Assembly: GCA_028564925.1 (NCBI GenBank)
Contig: CM053032.1
Span: 117,457,490 to 117,521,489, forward strand
Length of the DNA: 64,000 nucleotides
Origin: Lithobates sylvaticus
Lineage: Eukaryota > Chordata > Amphibia > Anura > Ranidae
Direction of reading: 5' to 3'
The translations under genes were made by a program, and so were the position numbers. Shown piece after piece: positions 10,875 to 22,723 of this stretch (position 1 is its first letter; each line of letters begins with the position of its first letter). The notes under the pieces were generated by a model, which did no database searches, was not told where the DNA came from, and saw only the letters and a program-made list of their open reading frames with translations.

Positions 10875-11254
10875 TGCTAGACCATTATTATGCCTCCAGA
10901 ATTGGGAGTGTGTCATCTACCCAACTTCTCTCTGCTGGTGGACCTACATCTATAGATATACTGTATATTAGGGATGAGCGGAACACTCCCTGGTCCTGTT
11001 CGCACCAGAACATCCGAACATGCAAAAAAGTTTGTTCGAACACGCGAACGTCATTAAAGTTCATGGGACACCAACGTGAAAAATCAAAAGCGCTAATTTT
11101 AAAGGCTTATATGCAAGTTTTTGCCCTAAAAAGTGTTTGGGGACATGGGTCCTGCCCAAGGGGACATGTATCAATGCAAAAAAAAGGTTTAAAAATGTGA
11201 TTTTAAGAATACTTAAAGTGAAACAATAAAAATGAAATATTTCTTTAAAAATGT

Positions 11255-11469
11255 TCGGTCTTTTTTCTTTTATAGCGCAAAAAATAAAAAATCCAGAGGT
11301 GATTAAATACCACCAAAAGAAAGCTCTATTTGTGTGAAAAATTTACAAAAATTTCATATAGGTACAGTGTTGCATGACTGAGTAATTGTCATTAAAAATG
11401 AGAGCACCAAAAGCTGAAAATTGGTCTGGTTAGGAATGGGGTTTAAGTGCCCAGTGGTCAAGTGGTTAA
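11255..11469 (+). mobile_element. Right-end fragment of a piggyBac-like element
   Basis: The right-end signature (TTTTATAGCGCAAAAAATAA, GAAAGCTCTATTTGTG, TGCATGACTGAGTAATTG, GAAAATTGGTCTGG) finishes in CAAGTGGTTAA at 11469. It closely matches the right ends at 3690-3938 and 47750-47929. No left end is present here, so only about 215 bp of the element is left within the hAT derivative. Confidence 0.7.
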
Positions 11470-11904
11470 GCTATTTTGCAAAGAAGAATGGGCAAACATT
11501 TCACTCTCTAGATATGCAAAGCTGGTAGAGACTAGGGAACAGGCGAACATGCAAAAAGTAAATTTGAACACACGAACAGCGTTAAAGTCTATGGGACACG
11601 AACGTGAAAAATCGAAAGTGCTAATTTTAAAGTATTATATGAAAGTTTTTGCCATAAAAAGGGGTTTCAGCCATACGTGTCCCCTGGGGACCCAGGTCCT
11701 GCCCCATGGGACATGTATCAATGCAAAAAAAAGTTTTAAAAACTGAAGTTTTTTCGGGAGTAGTGAGTTTAATAATGTTTAAAGTGAAACAATAAAAATG
11801 AAATATACCTTTAAATATCATCTATAGTATGCTTGTAAAGTGGCCCAGTTTTCCCGTGTTTAGAACAATACCACAGCAAAATTAAATTTCTAAAGGAAAA
11901 AAAG

Positions 11905-12545
11905 TACCGTATTTATCGGTGTATAACACGCACCGGCGTATAACACGCACCCCAAGTTTAGGAGGGCATTTTAAGGAAAAAAAGTTTTAGGAGGGAAGTT
12001 TAGGGAAAGAAAAACAACTTACATTTAAGCGTCATTTGCAGCTTGCCCAGCGTCATTTGCAGCTTGCCCAGCGTCATTGCAGCTTGCCCAGCGTCATTGC
12101 AGCCTTGCCCAGCGTCATTTGCAGCCTTGCCCAGTGTCATTGCAGCCTTGCCCAGTGTCATTGCAGCCTTGCCCAGTGTCATTGCAGCCTTGCCCAGTGT
12201 CATTGTAGCTTGCCCAGTGTCATTGCAGCCTTGCCCAGCGTCATTGCAGCCTTGCCCAGTGTCATTGCAGCTTGCCCAGCGTCATTGCAGCCTTGCCCAG
12301 TGCCATTGTAGATTGCCAGCGTAATTTTCAGTCTTTTCCGGGTTTAAATTTCCCGCCGACGAGACGCTCTGTCGCGTGCGCCGCCGAAAAAACCCGAAGC
12401 ACGGCCGAAAAAGAACGAAGCGCCCCCGGAAAAAGCCGAGCCGACTCGGATGGCTAAGCTCGCGGTCCCGCCTCCCTGCTGTTTCCTGAGCGTTGGGTGC
12501 AGGAACGGCAGGGCCCGTTCCTGCACCCAACAGGGCCCGTTCCTG
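11905..12545 (-). mobile_element. Truncated TA-flanked element (CCGTATTTATCGG family)
   Basis: Begins TACCGTATTTATCGGTGTAT, repeats the CGGCGTATAACACGCACC motif, and contains the minisatellite and the GC-rich CGACGAGACGCTCTGTCGC block. It is an inverted partial copy of 27480-28380. It breaks off near 12545 where hAT subterminal repeat sequence (GTTGGGTGCAGGAACGGGCC) takes over, so its other end is missing. Confidence 0.7.
12030..12320 (+). repeat. Minisatellite TTGCCCAGYGTCATTGCAGC
   Basis: About 13 tandem units of 20-22 bp alternate GCGTCATTTGCAGC and GTGTCATTGCAGCC. The inverted counterpart is at 27880-28260. Open frames spanning it (Leu/Pro/Ser/Val-rich or Gly/Lys/Met-rich) reflect the unit length and do not indicate a protein. 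Confidence 0.9.
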
Positions 12546-12849
12546 CTTGTTGGGTGCAGGAACGGGCCCTGCTATGAAATATTATATCAAGAATTGGAAT
12601 TACATGCCCCTGTTAAACAGAGGCAGAAAAATTGGGCCTTTGGTGGTGGTGGTGCCACAACACTGTAAGCCCTCACAGTTACTCTTGGTGGGCACAGGAA
12701 TGGGCCCTGCTGTGAAATATTAGATCAAAAATTGTAATTACATGGCCCTGTTAAACAGGGGCAGAAAAATTGGGCCTTAGGTAGTGGTGGTACCACAACA
12801 CTGTAACCCCTCACAGATACACTTGTTGGGCGCAGGAACGGGCCCTGCT

Positions 12850-14674
12850 CCCTTCTCCACTCCTCGACCCCTCGAGTGCCACATCCCTAGCTTAAATGGG
12901 TAGAAAGCTTCACATACCTGGGGATTAAAATTTGTGGTAAAGTTCAGAACTATATGAACAACAATAATTAATCTGCTAAAAATTATATACCTCCCCAAGT
13001 ACCTGTACTTTTTCCGTAATACCCCCACACACATCCCCAGGACTTTCTTCCAGCGATTGGAGAGCCTGCTGATATCCTTTGTCTTGGCGGGGAAGCCCCC
13101 CAGGGTGGCCAGGCAGATACTATACCTTCCACTATCGGGTGGGGCCTGGCACTTCCGAACTTTCAGCTTTACTACTGGGCGGCCATCCTGGTCACGGTCA
13201 GGTGGTGGTTTTCCCAGCCCAGACAAAACCCGGCGGTCACCCTGGAGGCAGCCATCCTTGGCTCGTTTGCAGCTCTGAGTAACCTCCCGTTTCGTGGACT
13301 CAGGGCTAGCTCATCCATGACAAGTCTGATGCGAACCACAGTGAGGGTATGGCAGGAGGCAAGGAAGATTTATGGGAAACCCAATCACATCTCCCCACAT
13401 ATGCCCCTTTGGGGTAACCTCTCCCACCTAAACAGTATCCCAGACCCTTCTCTGTCGGCGAAAAAGGGAATTATCACCTTAAAACACATAGTTCATGAGG
13501 GTAGGCTTATGACTTTCCAGGAACTGAGACGAACATATGCACTTCCGATCTCTTTTCAATTTAGATACTGGCAGCTGAAACACGCCTTTGAGGCTCAGTT
13601 CCCTGCCCCCCAGACTTTGCAATCGGACTCTATTGAGTGTCTACTGACCTCTAGAGTAATGGGGAGGCCTCTCTCGACCTTATACCTTTACCTCACGGTA
13701 GAATATGACACTAAACTAACCAAATCCTGGGAAAAGTGGAGGGTAGATATCCCATTCCTTGGCGAAGAGGAGTGGGAGGAATGTCTAACCTCATACATTC
13801 CTTCTATGATTGCCGCAAAAGACAGGTTTATACAATTTAAGTTCCTGCACAGGGCTTACTTTACCCCACAAAGGCTGGCGCGCATTTACCCCCAAAGAGA
13901 CCCTAACTGTCAAAGGTGTAAACAAGAGCTACCATATGCCAGAAGGTACCCTTCTGGCATATGGTCTGGTCCTGTCCCAAACTCCAGCCCTACTGGGCAG
14001 CAGTGGCGTCTACGCTGAATGAAGTGACTGGGTCGAATCTACGGGTTGACCCTCAAACTTTATTACTAAGCAATTTGGAAGACGTAGAGGGGGACAGGTA
14101 TTGTAAACTGTGTCTTACCTTCTCGTTATACTATGCCAGACGTGAGATTATGTTGAGATGGAAATTAGAAGACCCCCCTACTCTTGCCTCATGGAGGCGA
14201 TCGGTGACCTTGGTACTCCCCTTGTATAAGCTGACCTATGAAAGTAGACAATGCCCAGGGAAATTTGATAAAATCTGGTCCTCCTAGATAGATGCCTCTG
14301 ATGACCTTGACCCCCCCCCTCCCCATAATTATGACTTAGCTAACACAGGTTGAAACTGCCCTCCTCCTGCCTAGTCACTTTATACCCCCCCTTTTTTTAT
14401 TTTTTTATTTTATTTTATTTTTTTGCTGCTCCCCGGCCCACACAAACTCAGTTATTTACATAATATATGTGAGGTTTCACTAATGCTGACATGTACTTAT
14501 GAATGTGTGTAATTGATACTCATGACACCTGTTCTGCTGGATTACTACCTAAAGGATGACTGCCGGATGAAGGTGGTTTCTCCTGTTTATACCTGTATAC
14601 CACTGCACTTGCTATATCGTTTTGTACTGTAATGCTGATTTGTCTAATAAACTTTTCTGTTAAAAAAAAAAAAA
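12850..14674 (+). mobile_element. 5'-truncated Tx1/L1-type LINE (3' end of ORF2)
   Basis: Non-LTR retrotransposon tail inserted in the hAT derivative. A conserved segment encodes VESFTYLGIKI near 12900, then the region after the reverse transcriptase, then a long frame at 13317-14018. A Cys-rich C-terminal motif follows, with C-x2-C near 13905-13920 and WHMVWSCPKLQPYW read in another frame near 13955-14000, and the frame continues to 14287. A T-rich 3' untranslated region ends TAATAAACTTTTCTGTT with a poly(A) of 13. The frame changes at least once near 13950 and a stop interrupts the start. No clear target duplication is left. The family call rests on the motif order, which I know from amphibian L1/Tx1 elements. 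Confidence 0.75.
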
Positions 14675-14759
14675 TTGTAATTACATGCCCTTGTTAAACA
14701 GGGGCAGACAAATTGGGCCTTAGGCAGTGGTGGTGGTGTCCTAAACCAAAAATATTGTT

Positions 14760-15526
14760 GGAAGCTAGCATCATCAAGATTGAGGAGGAATAGGATAGTC
14801 ACTCAGCATAGGCAGTCTTCAAGGGATCCCACATCCATAAAAAAATCAATCAGTTACATCAGCATCAGGTGCTTGATAGCTGCTGCTGATCCAAGACGGA
14901 TACATTTTTATGAATGTGAGCCTATCAACGGAGTCTGTGGACAGGCGCACTCTATGATCCATTACAAACCCTCCAGCAGCACTGAATGTGCGTTCAGAAA
15001 GAATGCCGGATGCAGGACAGGCCAGTAGCTCAATTGCCTATTGAGCAAGTTCTGGCCAGTGGTGCATCCTCAAGACCCAGTAACCGAGTGGGTGGTCTGT
15101 TGGAAAGGTCTCCAAGTCTGCTCTTGCCCCAAGATATTCATGCACCATGTAATGCAGACGCTGGCGATGGTTGCTTGAACCAATCAGACCTTGGCGCTGA
15201 GGACCGAAAAATTGTCTACAGGCATCAGTCAGCCGGCCACCTTCTCCACCACTCTTCCTCTGGCTGAACGAAGCCTCAGCAACACGTTGTCCTGGGTGAC
15301 AGAGGATGAGGAGGATGGCTTTTTTATCCACTCCACCAACTCTTATGCATGTTCTGGCTCAATAACATGGCCAGCAGCAGAAAAAAAAGGACTAGCGTGC
15401 CCCACGGCCACCTACTGAGGATGCACCATGCCCACAACCAGCACTATTGGCTGTAGACACAGAGCCTGCTTGTCCTCTTTTAGTGGCCTGTGAGTGTCTG
15501 CCTCTCCTTGGTGGCCTTCCAGACAT
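14760..15526 (-). pseudogene. hAT transposase remnant: N-terminus joined to hATC domain
   Basis: Reading the minus strand from the ATG at 15526 gives MSGRPPRRGRHSQATKRGQA, near-identical in pattern to the start of the transposase at 31626. Further down, between about 15060 and 14850, the minus strand encodes WPELAQ, LLACPASGILSERTFSAAGG and RVRLSTDSVDRLTFIKMYP. This is the conserved hAT C-terminal dimerisation region. The BED finger and the catalytic middle are absent and stops lie between the parts. It is the product of internal deletion and cannot encode an active transposase. Confidence 0.75.
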
Positions 15527-15544
15527 GATGTATAATTTGTTTTG

Positions 15545-15725
15545 CAACACCACACTGCACTATATTGTGTACTGTGTACACCACCATAAAAGTAGTAGCA
15601 ACTGCACTACGGTTGCACTGTATTGTGTAATGTGTACACCACCAGAAAAGTAGTAGCAACTGCACTACGGTTGCAGTGTATTGTGTACTGTGTACACCAC
15701 CAGAAAAGTAGTAGAAACACGGAAT
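15545..15725. repeat. Short tandem array upstream of the hAT remnant
   Basis: About three units of roughly 65 bp containing TGTACACCACCAGAAAAGTA and TAGTAGCAACTGCACTACGG. It occupies the position that the 96-bp array takes in the related element at 29.7-31.6 kb, but the unit sequence is different. From 15726 to 16120 there is A/T dinucleotide-rich DNA and a GGCCAAAGCATGCAGG hairpin near 16000-16060. Confidence 0.7.
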
Positions 15726-16189
15726 GCACTGTAGATATGGGCTACACTGGAAGCTGCAGAGTATATTTTATATATATATATACCTATACACACACACTAG
15801 ATTGACTGTATGTATATGTCAAATACACTGCCACTAACTGAATAACCTGCCTGCTTAATCTAAATCAAGCTATCTCTCCATCCACGCCAACAACACTACA
15901 CAGGGCCGCCGTGTAGACATCCTTATATAGTGTTTGGTGTGGACTTAGTCCCCCTGAGCCATTTGCCTTTGGCCAACTATGGCTCTCTTAGCAGAGGGTG
16001 CTGGGATTGACCAAAGCATGCAGGTCAGGTGCATGCTTTGGCCAGTAATCATACAGCAATGCACTGCGATCTCGCAGTGCATTATGGGGCATTCAGCAGA
16101 CGCTCAAATTTCGACCCGAACATCGAGCTCATCCCTACTGATATTATATATATATCTATCATATACATACACACACTGAAGCAGGAATC

Positions 16190-16950
16190 AATATACATTG
16201 GCCCGGAAGTGGCACCGATACTGATCCTCTGTGCTGTATCCGCATCTCTCGCAACCTCCTTCCGAATTCCTCTTCTATGGCGGCTGGTATCTGTACCTCT
16301 CCTCCTCTCCTGCTATCAGGACCTTGGATCCAGGTGGAGGTTTGGATGTCCCAGACTGCAGGAAGCATCCCACTGCTTGCCAACAATGTGACAAAACGCT
16401 CCCACACTCCTCTTGAGTGCTTTCGTCATATACCACTTCCTCCCTGTCTGAATATGGATCTCAGATATTCCAACCGCTCCCAAGCACTAAACGAGACAAG
16501 ACTTGCTTAGTGCCAACATGGACTGTTTTATTAGAACCAAACTGACAAGTATTTATATACAGTAGAAGAGGAGACCCCCCCCTCCTGCTCATTTTACTCT
16601 AACAATACACCTGTAACAAATTAACATGAGCTAATTAACTAATCCCTTTAAGCAGCCGATGTGACTCTGTGCCCATCAGGATTTCACTACAGGTCAGACT
16701 TGTTGTCACCGAGCTTCACACATGTTAGATGCTAATATCAACTCCAGCCACCTGTCTGTTGTCTTGTATAATGCAAATGAGTCCAGTCTATCTTCACACA
16801 GATTCTAAAGAGTATTTCACCTATTGCTGTATGTGCTAATTAACCCTGCAATTGAATCTGACTAGCACAGATTATAGTGGGGTTCTCATTCACCCTGTGC
16901 CCCTTAAAATCCAGGGCCCATAATCGGTGGCAAGAGGCTTGCATTTAGTC
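16190..16950 (-). mobile_element. Gypsy-like (Metaviridae) LTR and leader fossil
   Basis: On the minus strand the segment contains TATAAATACTTG, an AATAAAACAG polyadenylation-like signal, and then GTTGGCAAGCAGTGGGATGC, the kind of sequence that follows the primer-binding site in vertebrate Gypsy elements. I read about 16405-16950 as an LTR and 16190-16404 as leader. No protein-coding part is left, so it is a broken fossil. The LTR edges are approximate and the family call is moderate. The second LTR is not in the window. Confidence 0.45.
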
Positions 16951-17356
16951 CTCTCAAAAAGCCTGTGTCCCGGCTAGGTCTGTCACAGAAACGTTATCCA
17001 CAATTCAACAGTCCGTCCAATCAGGAGACTGGATGATCTCCATCGTCCTCAAGGACGCCTATTTTCATGTCCATATTGCAGAAGACTTCCAACAATTTAT
17101 CCGCTTCTCAGTGGGCAAGCTCCATTTTCAATTCACGTGCCTTCCCTTTGGGCTATCAACTTCTCTGCGTGTCTTTTCAAAAGTTCTGTTGGCCGTGGTG
17201 GCTCTCCTGAGAACCAAGGGGATTCGTTTACATCATTATTTAGACGACCTTCTGCTGTTGGCGCAAGACAAGGAGCAACTTCTAGTTCGCAGGGGGCAGG
17301 TCATCTCCACTCTACAGGAGTTCGGGTGGATTCTGAAATTGGAGAAGAGACAGTTA

Positions 17357-18138
17357 GGCTTGATTCACACTAATGCATTTTTTGATGCATTTTGCAGAAA
17401 TGCAGGGACATTTTTTAACATGGGTTCCTATGGAACATGTTCACATCAATGCATTTTTGTGCCTCTGCGTTTTTGGAAAGGGTCGGGGACTTTTTTCATG
17501 CAAAATGCAGCGTTTTGCATGTAATAGAAGTCAATGGACCCGCATCCTAAACACAAGTACAGCGTTTTACTCCGATTTTGGCTGCGATTTGCGTTTTTTT
17601 TTTAACACTGTATATAGCTGGTTACTAAGCAACCACAGTGTAAAAAAAAAAAAAAAAACGCAAAACGCAGCAAAAACTCTGCAAAATCGTGGTAAAAACA
17701 CGTGTCCAAAAACGCGGCAAGCACCACAAAAAGCCCTGCAAAAACGCTCAAAAGCAACATGCATAGATGTGAATCGAGCCTTAGGTTCGATTCACATCTA
17801 TGCATTTTGCTTTTGAGCGTTTTTGCGGTGCTTGCCGCATTTTTGGACATGCATTTTTACACTGTAGTTGCTTAGCAACCAGCTATATACAGTGTAAAAA
17901 AAAAAAAAACGCAAAACGCAAATCGCGGCAAAATCGCGGGTCCATGGGATGCGGGTCCATTGACTTCTATTACATGCAAAACGCTGCATTTTGCATGAAA
18001 AAAAGTCCCTGACCCTTTCCAAAGACGCAGAGGCACAAAAATTCATTAATGTGAACATGTTCCATAGGAACCCATGTTAAAAAATTTCCCTGCATTTCTG
18101 CAAAATGCATCAAAAAACGCATTAGTGTGAATCAAGCC
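17357..18138. mobile_element. Palindromic PIF/Harbinger MITE in the DIRS fossil
   Basis: TTA at 17354 and 18139 flanks a pair of ends, GGCTTGATTCACACTAATGC and its complement. Two arms of about 390 bp meet near 17785 (GAATCGAGCCTTAGGTTCGA), so almost the whole element is one inverted repeat with moderate divergence. The 3-bp TTA duplication and the GATTCACAC-type end are typical of PIF/Harbinger MITEs. The start of the Harbinger element at 59734, GCCTGGGTTCACACTACTGC, is similar in style. Confidence 0.8.
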
Positions 18139-19952
18139 TTAGAGCCCGTCCCAGTCCCTAGTGTTCTTAGGGGCTCTGTTCAATACAGTCAGAGGCACCA
18201 TCTCATTACCAGAAGAGAAGATATCAATAGTAAGAGACAGATTCCGTCCGGCTCTCTCTGCTTCTCATCTTCATGCTCCCCAGTGCCTGAGAATTATAGA
18301 CACTATGGTCGCAACAGTTCCAATGGTGAGATGTGCGCAATGGAGGATGAGGCCCTTTCCAGAAGGGTTTCCTTCAGCAGTGGACAGGCAACAAAGCCCA
18401 GCTGATTCGGATTATTCATCCATGAGGATGACAGCGGCTACAGCGGGAGAATCTTTGCAACTGCCATTCCATTCTTCCCATCTCATGGGCAACTATAACA
18501 TCGGATGCCAGCAACAGGGGCTGGGGCGCCCACTGCCTGACGGAAGTAACTCAAGGCACCTGGGAACTTTCCGCCAGAAGAACGGTGTCAAACATCTTGG
18601 AGTTAAGAGCAGCCTTCCAGGCTCTTCTGGCTTTTCGTCGTCTGATTTCAGGAGCCTCGGTCCTACTCAGATTAGACAATACCACAGCAGTGGCATACAT
18701 CAGAAGGCAAGGGGGTACCCAAAGTTTTTCTCTTCTCCAAGAGGTGGAACCAATCATAACTTGGGCTCAGAGGAATCTGAAACATCTGACAGCGACATAT
18801 GTTCCAGGGGTTCAGAACGTCCAGGCAGACTTCCTTTCCCTGATACTTCTAGACAACAACAAGTGGTCTCTCCATGTATTAAGTATTCAGTTGGATCTTA
18901 ACGTTGGGACTCTCCCCGGAAGTTAACTTGTTTGCCTCCCCCTGCAACAAGAAACTGGCAAGGTACTACTCGAGGTACAGGGAGCCTCAAGCCTACGGGG
19001 TGGACGCCCTGACGGAGAAATGGTGGTTCCACAAGGCTTATGCCTTTCCTCCAACTCCTATCATTCTTCAGTTCCTGAGGAGACTCGGGTCAGAGACAGC
19101 AGAAGTGATAGCCATAATTCCCTATTGGCCCAACAGGCCTTGGTTTCTGCTCCTGACGCTCCTCAGTGTCAGGGATCCGATTCCTTTACCATCCAGACCA
19201 GACCTTCTGTCTCAGGGGTCGAGATTACATCCTTGCCCGGATCACCTGCGCCTAAAGGCTTGGTTTTTAAAAAGGGGAAGGTTGGAGGCGTTAGGCTGCC
19301 CCGAAGAGGTTATTCCCACTCTCCTTAGTGCAAAAAGAAGTAGTACCAATCGGGTATATGAGAGAATTTGAGGCGAAGTTTACAAGTCACATGTCTTCCA
19401 GGTCTAGCTCCTGTAATACCCTGGCAGTTCAGGACGTTTTAATTTTTTTGCAGTCAGGATTGGATATCTCTCTATCCGTCAGTTCTCTTCGTGTCCAGGT
19501 GTCAGCAATTTCAGCATTCTCTGGAGTTGCATGGGCCAATCATCCTTTGGTCCAACAGTTTTTCAAAGGAGCAGTCAGGCTTAGGCCACAGAGGAAACCT
19601 AAATTTCCCAAATGGGATCTTCCATTTGTTTCTTTTCACATCTTGACAAATCACTCTCAGTCAGAGAATTAACCCTTAAAACCTCTTTCCTGGTAGCCAT
19701 AACTTCGGCAAAGAGAATTTCCGAAATTCAATTTCTAGGTTCAAAGGAACCTTTTCTCACCTTTTTTCCAGATAGAGTGGTCCTAATTCCGAAGCTAGGA
19801 ACAAATCCCAAGGTTACCTCAGTTTTCCATGAAAACCAGGAAATCACACTTCCTACCTTCAGTTCTGCTGGGAGTCTGGATCCACATCCTCTTGATATGG
19901 GAGTTACTCTAAAGCATTATTTGGATGTTACAGCTTCCTTTGGTCAGACTAG

Positions 19953-22517
19953 GGCCGCGTACACACGAAGGGACAATCCCGCGGGATTATCCTCTGGACT
20001 GAAGTCCAGAGGATAATCCCCTCGTGTGTGGGCGCCGGCGGACTTTTTGGCGCCAAAGTACGGCGGACTAAAGTTTCAGGTTTTGTTCTCAAATTATCCG
20101 CTGGACTTGGAAGTCCAGCGGACAATCCCGCCGTTAGTGGGCAAGTCCGCGGGACTTTTGAAATGAACGGACTTGCCGCTCATCGGCAAGTCCGTTCATT
20201 TAGCACGTGACTTCAGGTTACGTAGCTAGCGTAGGCAGTTACTGCCGCCGCGCTAGCTCCGTGACCTGGCATGGATTTAAAGGGAATCCCCACGCCGAAA
20301 AAACGGCGTGAGGGTTCCCCCCAAATCCATGTCAGACCCTCATCCGAGCACGCAGCCTGGCAGGCCAGGAAAGGGGTGGGGACGAACGAGCGCCCCCCCC
20401 CCCCCACCGGGGCCGTACCAGGCCGCGTGCCCTCAACATGGGGGGTGCCCTGGGGAAAGGGGGGCCGTGCGGCCCCCCCACCCCAAAGCACCTTGTCCCC
20501 ATGTTGATGAGGACAAGGGCCTCTTCCCGACAACCCTGGCCGTTGGTTGTCGGGGTCTGCGGGCGGGGGCTTATCGGAATCTGGGAACCCCCTTTAATAA
20601 GGGGGCCCCCAGATACCGGCCCCCCACCCTATGTGAATGAGTATGGGGTACGATGTACCCCTACCCATTCACCTAAGGTGTAAAATGTAAAGTAAAAAAA
20701 AACACACACACTTTTGAAAAAATAGTTTATTGCACTGCTCCGGGGGTCTTCTTCCGTCTTGGGGGTCTTCTCGCCGGACTCCCCCGCCATTTACCAAGCT
20801 CTTTTACCGAGCGAGGGGAGTCCGGCTACCTTCTTCGTCGTCGCCGCCGTCTGGGGGTCTCGATCCGCCTTCGGGGGTCTTCTTCCGTCTTGGGGGTCTT
20901 CTCGCCGGACTCCTCCCCTCTCTTCTGCTCTTTTACCTAGCTCTTTCACGAGGGGAGGTGTCCGGCTACCTTCTTTGTCGTCGCCGCCGTCGTCTGGGGG
21001 TCTCGATCCGCCTTCGGGGGTCTTCCGGGGGTCTCTTCTGTTCTTGCGGCGGTCGTCGTCTTCCGCGCCGCCGGCGCCTTGTCCTTCTTCTTGTCCTTCT
21101 TGTTCTTCTTCTTCTTCCGATGTTGACCCGTCGCTCTCTCTGCCCGGAATGCCTGTGCCGATCTGCGCTCGGACTTATATAGGGACATGGGGGACAGGGT
21201 CACATGTTCATGTCACATGGTGACCCCGCCCCCTTGCGATGTCACAGTCCCAGCATCCTCCGGGACTGGGACAACGCAAGGGGGCGGGGTCACCATGTGA
21301 CATGTGCATGTGACCCTGTCCCCCATGTCCCTATATAAGTCCGAGCGCAGATCGGCACAGGCATTCCGGGCAGAGAGAGCGACGGGTCAACATCGGAAGA
21401 AGAAGAAGAACAAGAAGGACAAGAAGAAGGACAAGGCGCCGGCGGCGCGGAAGACGACGACCGCCGCAAGAACAGAAGAGACCCCCGGAAGACCCCCGAA
21501 GGCGGATCGAGACCCCCAGACGACGGCGGCGACGACGAAGAAGGTAGCCGGACACCTCCCCTCGTGAAAGAGCTAGGTAAAAGAGCAGAAGAGAGGGGAG
21601 GAGTCCGGCGAGAAGACCCCCAAGACGGAAGAAGACCCCCGAAGGCGGATCGAGACCCCCAGACGGCGGCGACGACGAAGAAGGTAGCCGGACTCCCCTC
21701 GCTCGGTAAAAGAGCTTGGTAAATGGCGGGGGAGTCCGGCGAGAAGACCCCCAAGACGGAAGAAGACCCCCGGAGCAGTGCAATAAACTATTTTTTCAAA
21801 AGTGTGTGTGTTTTTTTTTACTTTACATTTTACACCTTAGGTGAATGGGTAGGGGTACATCGTACCCCATACTCATTCACATAGGGTGGGGGGCCGGTAT
21901 CTGGGGGCCCCCTTATTAAAGGGGGTTCCCAGATTCCGATAAGCCCCCGCCCGCAGACCCCGACAACCAACGGCCAGGGTTGTCGGGAAGAGGCCCTTGT
22001 CCTCATCAACATGGGGACAAGGTGCTTTGGGGTGGGGGGGCCGCACGGCCCCCCTTTCCCCAGGGCACCCCCCATGTTGAGGGCACGCGGCCTGGTACGG
22101 CTCAGGAGGGGGGGGGGCGCTCGTTCGTCCCCACCCCTTTCCTGGCCTGCCAGGCTGCGTGCTCGGATGAGGGTCTGACATGGATTTGGGGGGAACCCCC
22201 ACGCCGTTTTTTCGGCGTGGGGATTCCCTTTAAATCCATGCCAGCTTGCGGAGCTAGCGCGGCGGCATTTACTGCCTACGCTAGCTACGTAACCTGAAGT
22301 TACGTTCGAAATGAACGGACTGCTCCGTGTGTGGGCAAGTCCGTTCATTTTCAAAAGTCCCGCGGACTTTTGGCCGGCGGATTATCCGCTGGACAAGTCC
22401 GTGCGTGTGTGGGCAAGTCCACACCCTCGGAAAGTCCAGCGGACCTAGCCGGAAAGTGCAGCGGATTGTCCGCTGGACTTAGGTCCGCCGGCAAAAGTCC
22501 GTACGTGTGTACGAGGC
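19953..22517. mobile_element. Near-perfect 2.6-kb foldback PIF-type element, copy B
   Basis: Two arms of about 1.1 kb meet near 21262. The ORFs at 20759-21223 and, inverted, 21290-21754 differ at only two of 154 residues, and the pair at 20730-21182 and 21331-21783 at one of 150, so arm identity is about 99%. Ends resemble GGCCGCGTACACACG and CGTGTGTACGAGGCA; flanks TAG and TAA fit a decayed 3-bp target duplication. The core is shared with copy A (1829-3570). Sequences outside the arms (19960-20160, 22370-22510) are rich in TCCGCNGGAC motifs. No transposase is present. The mirrored ORFs are GC-rich by-products. Confidence 0.8.
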
Positions 22518-22566
22518 ATAATTCTCTCTTCGTTCTGTTCCACAGGAAAAAATAAAGGCTCTAAGG

Positions 22567-22723
22567 CAGGGGTCTCAAACTGACGGCCCTCCAGCTGTTG
22601 TGGAACTCCAAGTCCCATCATGCCTCTGCCTGTGGGAGTCATGCTTGTAACTGTGAGCCTTGCAATGCCTTATGGGACTTGTAGTTTTGCAACAGCTGGA
22701 GGGCCACCAGTTTGAGACCCCTG
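22567..22723. mobile_element. hAT MITE with perfect 8-bp target duplication
   Basis: CAGGGGTCTCAAACTGACGG and the complement of its right end form about 60-bp inverted repeats in a 157-bp element. The flanks CTCTAAGG at 22559-22566 and 22724-22731 are identical. It sits in the recombinase part of the DIRS fossil. The family phrase CCTCCAGCTGTTG is shared with 9729 and 10730. Confidence 0.9.

Larger units (their letters stand above)
10969..16137 (-). mobile_element. hAT derivative with internally deleted transposase
   Basis: Ends are TAGGGATGAGCGGAACAC and, inverted, GAGCTCATCCCTA. Flanks CTGTATAT and CTGATATT are similar if one base was lost. On the minus strand it contains a transposase N-terminus (near 15526 downward) joined to a C-terminal dimerisation segment, a short tandem array upstream (15545-15720) and the subterminal repeat with GTTAAACAGGGGCAG (12550-12850 and 14675-14740). 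These match the element at 29677-37381. Later insertions are a piggyBac end, a TA-flanked element fragment and a LINE. A second partial hAT-type end (11500-11820) suggests an internal duplication. Confidence 0.65.

Noticed and set aside
12000-12324. Repetitive open frames of MTLGKAA type and their complements
   Set aside because: Translation of the 20-22-bp minisatellite; no start context and no conserved protein.
20730-21783. 150-154-residue open frames in mirrored pairs
   Set aside because: GC-rich, low-complexity (Ser, Pro, Arg, Leu runs), mirrored by the palindrome and present in both phases; no domain recognised.
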